Below are positions 17,865 through 26,789 of a stretch of 47,154 nt of DNA, one piece after another. Under the pieces are notes generated by a model. It ran no database searches. It was given only the letters and a program-made list of their open reading frames with translations, and had not been told where the DNA came from. A program made the position numbers and the translations under genes. This DNA is from Cloacibacterium sp964530915 (GTDB lineage: Bacteria > Bacteroidota > Bacteroidia > Flavobacteriales > Weeksellaceae): positions 1 through 47,154 of the forward strand of contig CAZHCK010000010.1 of assembly GCA_964530915.1 (NCBI GenBank). Direction: 5' to 3'. Every line of letters starts with the position of its first letter. The stretch's first letter is position 1.

Positions 17865-19004
17865 TTAATTTGTTTGTCTAACGTTATCTATATAGATTAC
17901 TTCTCCTACACCATCAGCTGAATCATTATATCTAAACACTAATTGCTTAAATTCTGTTCCAGCAGGAATAGTTCCTAGTGCTCCGAAATCAAAAGTTAAT
18001 TCTTCCCACTGATTTGCAACTGTAGTAGCAGCTTTAAGAACTTGGTTAGGAATTCCTGTAGTAGCTTGCTCTAATTCTACATTTAATTTTTTACCTACAT
18101 CCGTAGAGTAAACCAATACTTTAATTTTACTTCCGTTGTCAATGTTAATTGGCACTGAATTAGGTGCTGACATAGGAGTCCAAGTACCGCTCCAAGAAGC
18201 AGCGCCTACGGTTTTGGTATATTGCCAAACTTTAGCAGAAGTATTGATTCCTCCTGGGAAAGGATTATTAACCACGCCTACATTTACTCCTCCAAATGTT
18301 CCACCTATAGTGTAGTTTTGACCTGGAGTTTCATACGTAATAGGTAATGTATATGGATCAAAGATGGTAATGCTAGTAGTGCTAGTAGTAAAAGCAGCAC
18401 CTCCACTTAAAGCAACCACTTTGATGGTATAATCACCACCTCTTGCATAAGTATGTGATAAATCTTCAAAAGAATATTCTCCTGTAGCACTGTTTAAAGT
18501 ACCTTGTACTTTGGTTCCCACCTCATTTGCAACATCTCCGAAATATACTAAGAAACCTCCCGCTGCATATTTTGCTTTAGCTCCTAAATTAAGAGTATAT
18601 GCTGCTAAGTTAGAATTTAGAACTACATCAGTTGGCGCTACATAAGTAATGTTAAATGGATAGGTTTTTTTGGTTTGATTACCTCCCATATCATAAGTAG
18701 TAATACTTACAGTATAATTACCTTCTGGATATACATGAGTAACACTACTTCCTGGTAAAACTACAGCCGAAGCAGCTGCACCAGTTCCATGACCAAATTC
18801 TACTAAGAATTTTGCAACACCTTCACCAGTTGGTGTAATCTTTACTCTTCCTGAGTTATCTTTACTGATATCGATTACCTTATTAAGATTATCAGAACTG
18901 ATTGAAGTTAAATCAGGGTTATCATTGTTGATTCCTTCTATATCACAGCTTACCATAAAAAGCATTAGAAATAGTGAACCAATAAATATTTTAAAATTTC
19001 TCAT
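17865..19004 (-). CDS. PKD-domain surface lipoprotein with a C-terminal jelly roll
   Basis: 379 aa from the ATG at 19004 (MRNFKIFIGSLFLMLFMVSC), which places the lipobox Cys at residue 20. The longer frame to 19082 overlaps susD and is rejected. Two PKD-like domains follow (VTHVYPEGNYTVSITTYD near 110; LSHTYARGGDYTIKVVALSG near 185). A carbohydrate-binding-type jelly roll comes last (KVWQYTKTVGAASWSGTWTP, then VANQWEELTFDFG and YIDNVRQ). It probably holds beta-glucan at the surface for SusCD. It starts 10 bases after the susD stop and belongs to the susCD transcript. Confidence 0.8.
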   Translation of the reverse strand: MRNFKIFIGSLFLMLFMVSCDIEGINNDNPDLTSISSDNLNKVIDISKDNSGRVKITPTGEGVAKFLVEFGHGTGAAASAVVLPGSSVTHVYPEGNYTVSITTYDMGGNQTKKTYPFNITYVAPTDVVLNSNLAAYTLNLGAKAKYAAGGFLVYFGDVANEVGTKVQGTLNSATGEYSFEDLSHTYARGGDYTIKVVALSGGAAFTTSTTSITIFDPYTLPITYETPGQNYTIGGTFGGVNVGVVNNPFPGGINTSAKVWQYTKTVGAASWSGTWTPMSAPNSVPINIDNGSKIKVLVYSTDVGKKLNVELEQATTGIPNQVLKAATTVANQWEELTFDFGALGTIPAGTEFKQLVFRYNDSADGVGEVIYIDNVRQTN

Positions 19005-19014
19005 AGTTTTAATT

Positions 19015-20517
19015 TTAATAGCCAGGATTTTGAACGAGTTTAGTATTAATAAGCTCTGCATAAGGAATAGGGAAAATTTCATTTTTTCCTGCTTTAAATC
19101 CTCTGCTTGCTAATGCTGTAGCAGCATCTCCCCATCTTACTAAGTCAAAGAATCTATGACCTTCTCCTGCTAATTCTCTTCTTCTTTCTGCTTTAATTGC
19201 TGCCATAGAAACTGCAACTGGAGGTAAACCTACTCTTGCTCTTACAGCAGTAAGTAATGCTTGAGCTCTTGCTCCTGTTCCGCCTAGTGCTTCAGCTTCC
19301 ATTAAGTAAGTATCAGCTAGTCTGATGATGTAAGTATCTTGTTGATAGTTTAATACAGCATCTCCTAATCCTGTGGTTACATCTGCCATTCTAGGAGTAA
19401 ATTTATTCAAGAAATATCCTGTGTCTTTATAACCTGGAGCGTAATCTGCTTTACCTTCTGCTTTTAACGTTTTAAGGTCTAACACAGTCGCATCTAGTCT
19501 TGGGTCGTTTTTCATGAAGTCATAAAACTCTTGAGTAAATACACTAAAACTCCATCCTGATGGTAAATCTGGTGCACTATTGTCTTTTCTTACATAGTTT
19601 CTAGGTCCTACCATTACGTTTAGAGAGTTTCCTTCATCTTTTCCACTTCCCCAAATTCCCCAATAAGAATTACCTTGATTAGTGTGTACAGCTTCCCAAA
19701 TAGATTCTGAGTTAAATTTATTATTTACTACCCATAAATCTTTAAAATTGGTAAGTAATTTATACCCGAATTGGCTAGTTCCTCCTGGAGTTCCATTTAC
19801 TTCTGCCAATTGTGCTGCTGCTAATGAGTTTTTACCTTCGTATAGATAAACTTTTCCTAGTAATGCTTTAGCAGCTCCTTTTGTTACTCTACCGTTTTCT
19901 GTAGCAGAGATAGTTGCTGGTAAATCTGTAATTGCTTCGGTTAAATCTTTTTCTATCTGAGCATAAACTTCTTCTGGTTTTGCTTGAGTAACATTATAGA
20001 TTTCTGCAGGTACCACTGGTTCTGTAAATAATGGCACGTTTTTAAACATTCTTACTAAATTAAAATAGTATAATGCTCTAAGTGCTTTTGCTTCTGCTAC
20101 GAATCTTTTCTTCACATTCGCATCCATTGTGGTAGATGGAACTTTCTGAAGAAGAATATTTGCTCTAAAAACTCCTTGGAAATGGTCATTCCAAAAACTT
20201 TGAGGAATAGTGTAACCATCTTGAGAATAGTTAGAGAAACTTTGAATACCTCTACCATCACTATCACCACCGCCTCCTGCAAAGTGGTCATCTGAACCAG
20301 CATTTAGCATAGCTATCATGTTTTCAAAGCCCCCTGAGTTTTTCTTCATAATATCATAGGTAGCCACTAATCCAGAAAATGCTTCTGCTTCGTTTTTATA
20401 GTAATTACTTGTTAAAGCTTTACCTTCTGCTGGAACAGTTAAAAAATCCTCAGAACAAGCAGCAAAAGATGCTGTAGCAGTCGCCAAGATAATTAGATTT
20501 TTTATATTTAATTTCAT
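19015..20517 (-). CDS. SusD/RagB-family outer-membrane lipoprotein (PUL 1)
   Basis: 500 aa. Lipobox FAAC (Cys21) followed by SEDFL, an acidic surface-export type signal. SusD signatures: LTVPAEGKAL, an N-terminal TPR-like helical part with AEAKALRALYYFNLVRMF, and a C-terminal ERRRELAGEGHRFFDLVRWGD ending in LVQNPGY. It forms the lid on the SusC barrel and binds oligosaccharide. 12 bases after susC. Confidence 0.95.
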   Translation of the reverse strand: MKLNIKNLIILATATASFAACSEDFLTVPAEGKALTSNYYKNEAEAFSGLVATYDIMKKNSGGFENMIAMLNAGSDDHFAGGGGDSDGRGIQSFSNYSQDGYTIPQSFWNDHFQGVFRANILLQKVPSTTMDANVKKRFVAEAKALRALYYFNLVRMFKNVPLFTEPVVPAEIYNVTQAKPEEVYAQIEKDLTEAITDLPATISATENGRVTKGAAKALLGKVYLYEGKNSLAAAQLAEVNGTPGGTSQFGYKLLTNFKDLWVVNNKFNSESIWEAVHTNQGNSYWGIWGSGKDEGNSLNVMVGPRNYVRKDNSAPDLPSGWSFSVFTQEFYDFMKNDPRLDATVLDLKTLKAEGKADYAPGYKDTGYFLNKFTPRMADVTTGLGDAVLNYQQDTYIIRLADTYLMEAEALGGTGARAQALLTAVRARVGLPPVAVSMAAIKAERRRELAGEGHRFFDLVRWGDAATALASRGFKAGKNEIFPIPYAELINTKLVQNPGY

Positions 20518-20529
20518 AATATTAATTTT

Positions 20530-23439
20530 TTAGAATTGAACATTAAGCCCAAATAAAAACGTTCTAGGCTGTGGATAAAAACCTTTATCTATACCAAAAA
20601 CACCTCCTCCAATTTCTGGATCGTATCCTGTATATTTAGTAAATGTTACTAAGTTAGATCCAGTAACGTATAGTCTTACTTTTTCTGCACCTATAGTTTT
20701 TACTACATCACTTGGGATAGTATAACCTAAAGAAGCTAATTTAAGTCTTAGATAATCTCCATTTTCTAAATAGAAATCAGACATTTTAGTAAAGTTACCG
20801 TTTTGGTCATCACTAGTCAATCTAGGGTAGTCATTAGAAGTTCCTTCTCCTGTCCATCTAGATAATGCTACTGATTGGTAGTTAGCATTTCCTACGTCTA
20901 ATCTTCTTAATCCTTGGAAAATTTTATTACCTGCAGCTCCTTGGAACATAACACTTAAATCAAAATTCTTATAATCAAGGTTTAAAGTAGCTCCGAAAGT
21001 ATACTTAGGTAATGAACCTCCTAATTTTACTACGTCTTTATCATCTATGGTTCCATCATTATTAGCATCTACCCATTTGAAATCTCCTGGTTGAGCTTTT
21101 GCTTGGATTAAACCTCCTGTAGCGTTTTTATAAGCATTCACTTCATCCCAATTTTGGAAAATTCCTGCTGTTTTAAGACCAAAGAAAGTACCATAAGCTT
21201 CTCCTTTCATTACTCTGGTAACACCTCTATCCAATGATTGGAAAGAACCTAGTTCGAAATATTCTACATCACCAGTAGAAGTTACTTCGTTTCTAAGAGT
21301 GGTAAAGTTTCCATTGATAGAAAGATTAAAATCTCCAATTTTTTTCTTGTAACCAAGTTCAAATTCAAGACCTTCATTATCCATATCTGCTACGTTTGCA
21401 TATGGGTTAGAAGAAACTCCTACATATCCTGGTATTCTTACTTGACCTAAGATACCTTCTGTTCTTTTTTTGTAATATTCTGCAGTAAAGCTGAAATCAT
21501 TAAATAATCTTGTTTCTACCCCAACGTTGGTTTGAATCGTTTCTTCCCAGTGTAAATCAGGGTTTTCTAGAGTATCTGGTGCGCTACCTACAATAATAGC
21601 ATTTCCTACATAATAGTTGTAACCACCACTTACTAGTGATTCATACATATTAGGAGCAAGAGTACCATCGTTACCATTTACCCCATAACCTGCTCTGAAT
21701 TTTAAATTATTTATTACTTTAGAGTTCCAGAAATCTTCTTTAGAAACTACCCAACCAGCAGAAACTGAAGGGAAAACACCATATTTTTTATTTGGTCCGA
21801 ATAATGAAGAACCGTCTCTTCTTACGATACCTGTTAATAGATATTTTTCTTTATAATCATAATTAATTCTTCCGAATAAAGAAGTTCTTTTCTTAGGTGT
21901 AAAATTGTAAGTATAACCGTCTTTTTCGGTATCAGGAACTTCCATATTAAATGTAGCTTCGTACCAGTTATTGGTAGGTAAATTAGTATGAACTACTCCT
22001 ATAGAATTTCCAATACCGTATACGTAAGCGCCTTGACCTAATAATAGGTTTACACTATGTTCACCGAATTTTTTGTTATAAGTTAATGTGTTTTCAACAT
22101 TCCAGTCAAAACCTTGAGATGAATTTCTAGATAATGCGTTTTTTCCTAAGTTATTAGTTGCTGCATTTAAATAATAAAGAGGGTTAAAGTTTTGGTCTCC
22201 CCAATAAGCTTTTTTCCCTCCAATAGTTGATCTAAATTTTAATCCTTCTAAAAGTTTTGCTTCTGCGTATGCATTTCCAATGAAAACATCTGACCAACCA
22301 TAATTTCCTAGTCTTGTTCTCATGTAAGCTACTGGGTTTACAATTTCTTGAGTAGAAATGAGTGACATACCATAAGGATTCCCGTTAGGATCTCTTACAA
22401 TATAAGGAGAAGCATTATAAGGAGCCTGCATAAGTCTAATTGGATCTGTTTCAATCACTGGAATGGTAGGATCAAACATGATAGCATCACTTAGTACACC
22501 ACCAAATTCGTTGTTTTCGTTTCCAATTCCTACGCTTTTTCTATATGTATAGAAGAAACTTTCACCTACGGTTAAGAAATCGTTTACCTTGTGATTAGAA
22601 TTAATTCTAACAGTTTTCTTATTAAATTTAGAAATATCACTTGCTACGATACCTTCTTGGTCTAGTAAACCAAAAGATAGGAAATAGTCAGATTTTTCAT
22701 TAGCACCACTAATACTTACCTCATGGTTATTACCCATTGCAGCTGTATTAAATACTTGTTTTTGCCAATCTGTTCCTACTCCTAAGATAGATAAATCTGG
22801 ATAAACTACATTTCCTCCACCTGCAACAGTTCTTTCGTTAATAAGTGTTGCAAATTCTGTGGCGTTAAGAACTTTAATTACTTTAGAAGGAGACGAAGCA
22901 CTTACAAAACCATTATAGTTAAGTGACATTTTGCCTTTTCTTCCTTTTTTAGTCGTGATGATTACTACCCCTTTTGCTGCAGTAACCCCGTAAATCGCAG
23001 CAGATGCTGCGTCTTTTAACACCTCCATAGATTCTATATCTGCTTGGTTAATAGCAGCTACATCCTGAGGATTATCCATTTGTACTCCGTCTACTACAAA
23101 TAAAGGATCATTTGCCCCTGCAAAAGTAGTAATACCTCTTACTCTGATGGTAGCCACTGCACCAGGTGCTCCTGAGTTGCTTGCAATGGTAAGCCCTGAT
23201 GTTCTACCTTGTAACATCTGACCTACACTACCATTAGGAACTTTTTCTAAGTCCTTAGAAGTAACCTTAGAAATAGCTCCGGTAACTACGCTTTTTTTCT
23301 GCGTACCATAACCTACATTAACTAAAACAATCTCTTCAATAGCTTTTTCTTTAAGAGAATCTCTTTTTTCCTGCCCTTGTAAAACAGCAGCTGAAAGAAC
23401 CATTGATAGACTGATTAAACTAACAATTTGTTTTTTCAT
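20530..23439 (-). CDS. SusC/RagA-family TonB-dependent outer-membrane transporter (PUL 1)
   Basis: 969 aa from the ATG at 23439 (MKKQIVSLISLSMVL), which gives a clean signal peptide; the frame runs to 23466 with a TTG start inside the conserved palindrome. The TonB box EEIVLVNVGYGTQKK directly follows the signal, then the plug domain (LQGRTSGLTIASNSGAPG, IRVRGITTF, PLFVVDGVQMDNP, VLKDAASAAIYG) and the barrel ending LFGLNVQF. The N-terminal carboxypeptidase-regulatory-like domain seen in many SusC proteins is missing. Imports glucan oligosaccharides together with SusD. First gene of the operon. Confidence 0.95.
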   Translation of the reverse strand: MKKQIVSLISLSMVLSAAVLQGQEKRDSLKEKAIEEIVLVNVGYGTQKKSVVTGAISKVTSKDLEKVPNGSVGQMLQGRTSGLTIASNSGAPGAVATIRVRGITTFAGANDPLFVVDGVQMDNPQDVAAINQADIESMEVLKDAASAAIYGVTAAKGVVIITTKKGRKGKMSLNYNGFVSASSPSKVIKVLNATEFATLINERTVAGGGNVVYPDLSILGVGTDWQKQVFNTAAMGNNHEVSISGANEKSDYFLSFGLLDQEGIVASDISKFNKKTVRINSNHKVNDFLTVGESFFYTYRKSVGIGNENNEFGGVLSDAIMFDPTIPVIETDPIRLMQAPYNASPYIVRDPNGNPYGMSLISTQEIVNPVAYMRTRLGNYGWSDVFIGNAYAEAKLLEGLKFRSTIGGKKAYWGDQNFNPLYYLNAATNNLGKNALSRNSSQGFDWNVENTLTYNKKFGEHSVNLLLGQGAYVYGIGNSIGVVHTNLPTNNWYEATFNMEVPDTEKDGYTYNFTPKKRTSLFGRINYDYKEKYLLTGIVRRDGSSLFGPNKKYGVFPSVSAGWVVSKEDFWNSKVINNLKFRAGYGVNGNDGTLAPNMYESLVSGGYNYYVGNAIIVGSAPDTLENPDLHWEETIQTNVGVETRLFNDFSFTAEYYKKRTEGILGQVRIPGYVGVSSNPYANVADMDNEGLEFELGYKKKIGDFNLSINGNFTTLRNEVTSTGDVEYFELGSFQSLDRGVTRVMKGEAYGTFFGLKTAGIFQNWDEVNAYKNATGGLIQAKAQPGDFKWVDANNDGTIDDKDVVKLGGSLPKYTFGATLNLDYKNFDLSVMFQGAAGNKIFQGLRRLDVGNANYQSVALSRWTGEGTSNDYPRLTSDDQNGNFTKMSDFYLENGDYLRLKLASLGYTIPSDVVKTIGAEKVRLYVTGSNLVTFTKYTGYDPEIGGGVFGIDKGFYPQPRTFLFGLNVQF

Positions 23440-23460
23440 ACAATATAGTTTTTGTTTATA

Positions 23461-23550
23461 TCTCAATTTGAGACAAAAAAGTTAATCGTTTTTTGTAAAT
23501 AAAAAAAATTTCTTAAAACTATTTTAATTTTCCCTTTATTAATGAGGCTT
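23461..23550 (-). promoter_or_regulatory. Promoter/operator region of susC (PUL 1), shared with PUL 2
   Basis: Read on the minus strand: CCTCA (23543-23547), AATTAAAAT near 23521, a T tract, TAACTTTT as a -7-like box, then TTGTCTCAAATTGAGATA. The palindrome TCTCAA-T-TTGAGA lies at 23461-23473, about 22 bases before the ATG. The second susC has the same elements in the same order, with 47 rather than 46 bases between AATTAAAAT and GTCTC and 72 rather than 74 bases between the TGAGA and TGAGG elements. This implies a common regulator; which protein binds is not known. Confidence 0.6.
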
Positions 23551-23901
23551 TAAAGATGGTTGTAACTATTAAAAAAGGTGAATTTTTCTGGTTTTGGTTT
23601 AACTATTTTTAACATTTTTTTAACCCTAGATTAACAAAAATGAAATTTTGTAAAAAAAACATATCAAATTTCTACTACAATCTTGTTCTCTAATTCTTAA
23701 TTAAATGTAAGTCAGAACGTTACAACTCAAAAAAGAGAAAAAAAACACGGGAAATACAAATAATTTATATTTTTTTTTAAATGGACCCCTATGCAATTCA
23801 TAGTATTTTCAATTTTTTATATAAAAAGATTAGAAGTGCACTTATAATAAAAAGGGGTACGGCTTGTTAATTAATTTTTAAAAAAGTGAATTTTTAAAAT
23901 G
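23551..23901. other. AT-rich intergenic stretch without a gene
   Basis: Upstream of susC and before the terminator of the next operon. No coding frame of interest. It holds long A and T runs and a small inverted repeat ctatg-caatt-catag at 23789-23803. An accccta at 23785 and an aggggta at 23853 are oppositely oriented. Nothing firm can be assigned. Confidence 0.5.
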
Positions 23902-23943
23902 TTATAAAACAAAAAAGCCTTCTCGTTTTGAGAAGGCTTTTTT
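23902..23943. terminator. Terminator of the second PUL operon
   Basis: Stem aaaaagccttctc / gagaaggcttttt with loop gtttt, A-rich left and T-rich right, 14 bases after the EEP gene on the minus strand. The left 23 bases (from ttataaaac to cttctc) recur exactly at 36945-36967. Confidence 0.85.
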
Positions 23944-23956
23944 ATATTTTTTTAGA

Positions 23957-24796
23957 TTATTTCAATTGTATTTTTGCTACAATAGGAAAATGATCAGACG
24001 GATATTTATAGTCATAAAAGTCTGTAATCGTTCTGTATTTTAATACTTTCGTATTGTTTTTTGAGCTAAAAATAAAATCTATTTGTTCGCTAGGTTTTTC
24101 ATTGAATTTAAAACCATTCCAAGTTGCTTTATCTGCGTAAGGTTTCGAAATGCTATTGCTTCTGGCTTCTTGTAAATTTTCAAAAAGCGGTTTCATCCAT
24201 GAATCACTTTCTAAGGAATTGAAATCACCCGTAAGAACTACAGAAACATTTCTTTTCTCCTGCAAGGTTTTAATTTTTTCGAGGATGATTTCTGCCGATT
24301 TCTGTCTCGCAATTACACCTACATGGTCAAAATGCGTATTCAGTACCCAAATTTTCTTTTTGGTTTTAATGTTTTCAAAAAGAGCATACGTGACGATTCT
24401 AGGATATGCTGCGTCCCAAGATTTTCCTGATTTTTCAGGATTTTCTGAAAGCCAAAATGTATTTTGTTCAAGAACTTTATACTTGTTTTTTAGATAAAAA
24501 ATACATGAAAATTCAGCATTGGCTTCATCTGTTCTCGGTCTTCCTAAAAAACTATAGGCCGAATTATTTTCTAGCAAATAATCAATCTGTGGCTTTTGTG
24601 CTTCTTGTAAGCCCACGAAATCTGCCTCGTAATAAGAAATAAGGTCTTTTACTTTATCTTTTCTGATGTTCCAGTGGTTTTCACCATCATCTACGCTTGC
24701 TAATCTGATGTTAAAACTCATTACATCAATGGTTTGGGAGAATAAAAACGATGCAAAAAGTGTAAACAAAATGGTAGAAATGTTTTTTGTTTTCAT
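23957..24796 (-). CDS. Secreted endonuclease/exonuclease/phosphatase-family protein (PUL 2)
   Basis: 279 aa with a signal peptide (MKTKNISTILFTLFASFLFS). All EEP motifs are present: VMSFNIRLASVDDGEN, ADFVGLQEAQ, WVLNTHFDHVG, VVLTGDFNSLESD, EQIDFIFSS, SDHFPIVAKI. Family members in PULs are annotated as phosphodiesterase-like, with no proven sugar role here. It differs from the membrane EEP at 8462-9451 by having the full NTHF motif and no membrane anchor. Last gene of PUL 2, 20 bases after the acetylesterase gene. Confidence 0.88.
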   Translation of the reverse strand: MKTKNISTILFTLFASFLFSQTIDVMSFNIRLASVDDGENHWNIRKDKVKDLISYYEADFVGLQEAQKPQIDYLLENNSAYSFLGRPRTDEANAEFSCIFYLKNKYKVLEQNTFWLSENPEKSGKSWDAAYPRIVTYALFENIKTKKKIWVLNTHFDHVGVIARQKSAEIILEKIKTLQEKRNVSVVLTGDFNSLESDSWMKPLFENLQEARSNSISKPYADKATWNGFKFNEKPSEQIDFIFSSKNNTKVLKYRTITDFYDYKYPSDHFPIVAKIQLK

Positions 24797-24816
24797 ATTT
24801 TAATTCTTGATTAAAA

Positions 24817-26739
24817 TTATTTTAACTCGAACTGATATTTCTTGTTTTCTGTAGAAAGTTTAAAAGAATCTGTTCTAAATGGCGCTACTGGCAATCCTTT
24901 TTCGGTGAAAAGATTAATTTCTGAATTATCACCTTTCCAGCCATATCTTACAGCAACGGGATTACTTACCTTTTCGCATGTAACTACAATTTTATTTTTC
25001 TTAATTTCTGCTTTTGCTGAATAGAATTTTTGGTCATTTCCTGCAATCTCAAAACCTTTTAAGATTTCATTATTTTTAGAAATTAATTTTTCTTTTGTAT
25101 TGAAACTGATGGTGATTTTATTTCCTTTTACCGTTGATTTTTGATAAATTGGGCTTTTAAGTCCATTATTAAAGGCTAAATTAGCCAATCTTTCTCCTAC
25201 TGTTTTTTTATTTCTTGGGTGAATATCATTCGGATTTCCTACATCTGTAGTTACTACCATTCCTGTGTTTTTCATTTTGGTAGTATTCAGTTGAGCATCT
25301 CGCACTTCACACCAATCGCAACCTTCATTACTGTCGCCTTTAGTATTAAAAGTAGCTAATTGAACAAAATAAAAAGGTAAGTTTTCTCCAAATTTCTGTC
25401 TCCAACTGTTAATCAATAGTGGGAAACTTTGATTATATTCATAAGCTCTCTCTGCATTTGATTCTCCTTGGTACCAAAGCATTCCAGAAATTTTGAAATC
25501 TTCAATCGGGTGAATCATGGCATTGTAAATCAAAGAAGGAAATTCATTTTGATTGATAGCTGCATAAATTTTTTCTACAGCAAATTTCCAATTTCCTGCC
25601 AATGGAATACTTTTTTGAGCAGTGACTAATTTCACCTCATCATCATTACTCCACAAACCACCGCCACCACCAGTGTCATTAACTTTTACTGCAATGATAT
25701 TCTCTCCTTTCTTTAAAATTTCTTTCGGAATGATATAAATTCTATCATCTGACCATTGCTTCATTTGTCCCACTAATTTTCCATTAAAATAAGTAAGGTC
25801 TTCGTCATCAATTTTCCCTAAATACAACACTGCATTTCCTGAAAGGTCTTCGTCTGAAAGAACAATGGTTTTTCTAACCCAAGCTACGCCGTCTAAACCT
25901 TCGAAACCTTGTTGTTCCCAAGCTTTTGGAATATATAAATCTTTTAAAGCAGAAGCGTTATAATCTGCACTCAAGAATTGTTCTTGATTAAAATCTGCAA
26001 TTTTAGCATTTAATTTCTTCTCATAAAAAGCAGTTTTAGCCTCGAAATTCTTCTGTTGTAGACTCTCTATGTTTATTTGTGGCATGTTGGCAATCATTTC
26101 CTTGAAATAAGGCGATTGTTCGAATGCGTTTTTAGGAATCCAAGCTTCGATTACGGTTCCGCCCCAAGAAGAATTAATAATTCCGATAGGAACTTGTCTC
26201 TCGTGATACATTTTTTTAGCAAAAAAATAGGCTACTGCAGAAAAATCTCCAATAGTAGAAGCATTCGCAACATTCCATTCTGTTTTTGCAAGGTTGTTTT
26301 GAGGTAAAGAATTTATTTTTCTCTCAATTTTAATATGTCTAATGAGCGGGAACTCTTTTTGATTAAGCTCTTCTTTATAGCCTTCAGAAGAAGAAAGAGC
26401 CCACTCCATATTGCTTTGTCCGCTACATAACCAAACATCTCCAACCAAAACATTTTTGAAAACAATTTCATTATTTCCTTTAACCGTCAAGGTAAAAGGT
26501 CCACCTTCTTTTTCTTGGTCTAAATCTACTTTCCAATTTCCATTTTGGTCAGCAACAGTGGATTTGGTTTGATTTTTAAAACTTACCGATACTTTTTCAT
26601 GAGGTGATGCAAAACCCCAAACTGGAATTTTAGAATTTCTCTGCAACACCATATTATCTGAGAAAATATATGGTAAAGAAACATTTGCCATCAATAATTG
26701 AATGGTCAATAATAAGAATACGCTGATTGATTTTTTCAT
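24817..26739 (-). CDS. SGNH sialate O-acetylesterase-like protein (SASA family)
   Basis: 640 aa with a signal peptide. An N-terminal Ig-like domain (VLQRNSKIPVWGFASP ... NGNWKVDL) is followed by the SGNH block GDVWLCSGQSNMEWAL with nucleophile Ser109, and GIINSSWGGTVIEAWIP. A galactose-binding-like insert lies at about 270-380 (WVRKTIVLSDEDLSGNAVLYLG, YIIPKEILKKGENIIAVKV). Then come FKISGMLWYQGESNAERAYEY and the catalytic DIHPRNK. It removes O-acetyl groups from sugars. Nothing else here handles sialic acid, so a different acetylated glycan is likely. 50 bases after GH3. Confidence 0.9.
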   Translation of the reverse strand: MKKSISVFLLLTIQLLMANVSLPYIFSDNMVLQRNSKIPVWGFASPHEKVSVSFKNQTKSTVADQNGNWKVDLDQEKEGGPFTLTVKGNNEIVFKNVLVGDVWLCSGQSNMEWALSSSEGYKEELNQKEFPLIRHIKIERKINSLPQNNLAKTEWNVANASTIGDFSAVAYFFAKKMYHERQVPIGIINSSWGGTVIEAWIPKNAFEQSPYFKEMIANMPQINIESLQQKNFEAKTAFYEKKLNAKIADFNQEQFLSADYNASALKDLYIPKAWEQQGFEGLDGVAWVRKTIVLSDEDLSGNAVLYLGKIDDEDLTYFNGKLVGQMKQWSDDRIYIIPKEILKKGENIIAVKVNDTGGGGGLWSNDDEVKLVTAQKSIPLAGNWKFAVEKIYAAINQNEFPSLIYNAMIHPIEDFKISGMLWYQGESNAERAYEYNQSFPLLINSWRQKFGENLPFYFVQLATFNTKGDSNEGCDWCEVRDAQLNTTKMKNTGMVVTTDVGNPNDIHPRNKKTVGERLANLAFNNGLKSPIYQKSTVKGNKITISFNTKEKLISKNNEILKGFEIAGNDQKFYSAKAEIKKNKIVVTCEKVSNPVAVRYGWKGDNSEINLFTEKGLPVAPFRTDSFKLSTENKKYQFELK

Positions 26740-26789
26740 TTTAATTCCCTTTAAGATTTATTTCTTATAAGGTTAATTTTTTAAGGATG

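Noticed and set aside
19005..19082. Longer start for the PKD lipoprotein
   Set aside because: It would overlap the end of susD and bury the lipobox; the ATG at 19004 gives a proper lipoprotein signal.
24817..26739. A sialic acid utilisation locus
   Set aside because: Only the esterase family name points to sialic acid; no sialidase, lyase or sialic acid transporter is present, and the neighbours are beta-glucan enzymes.
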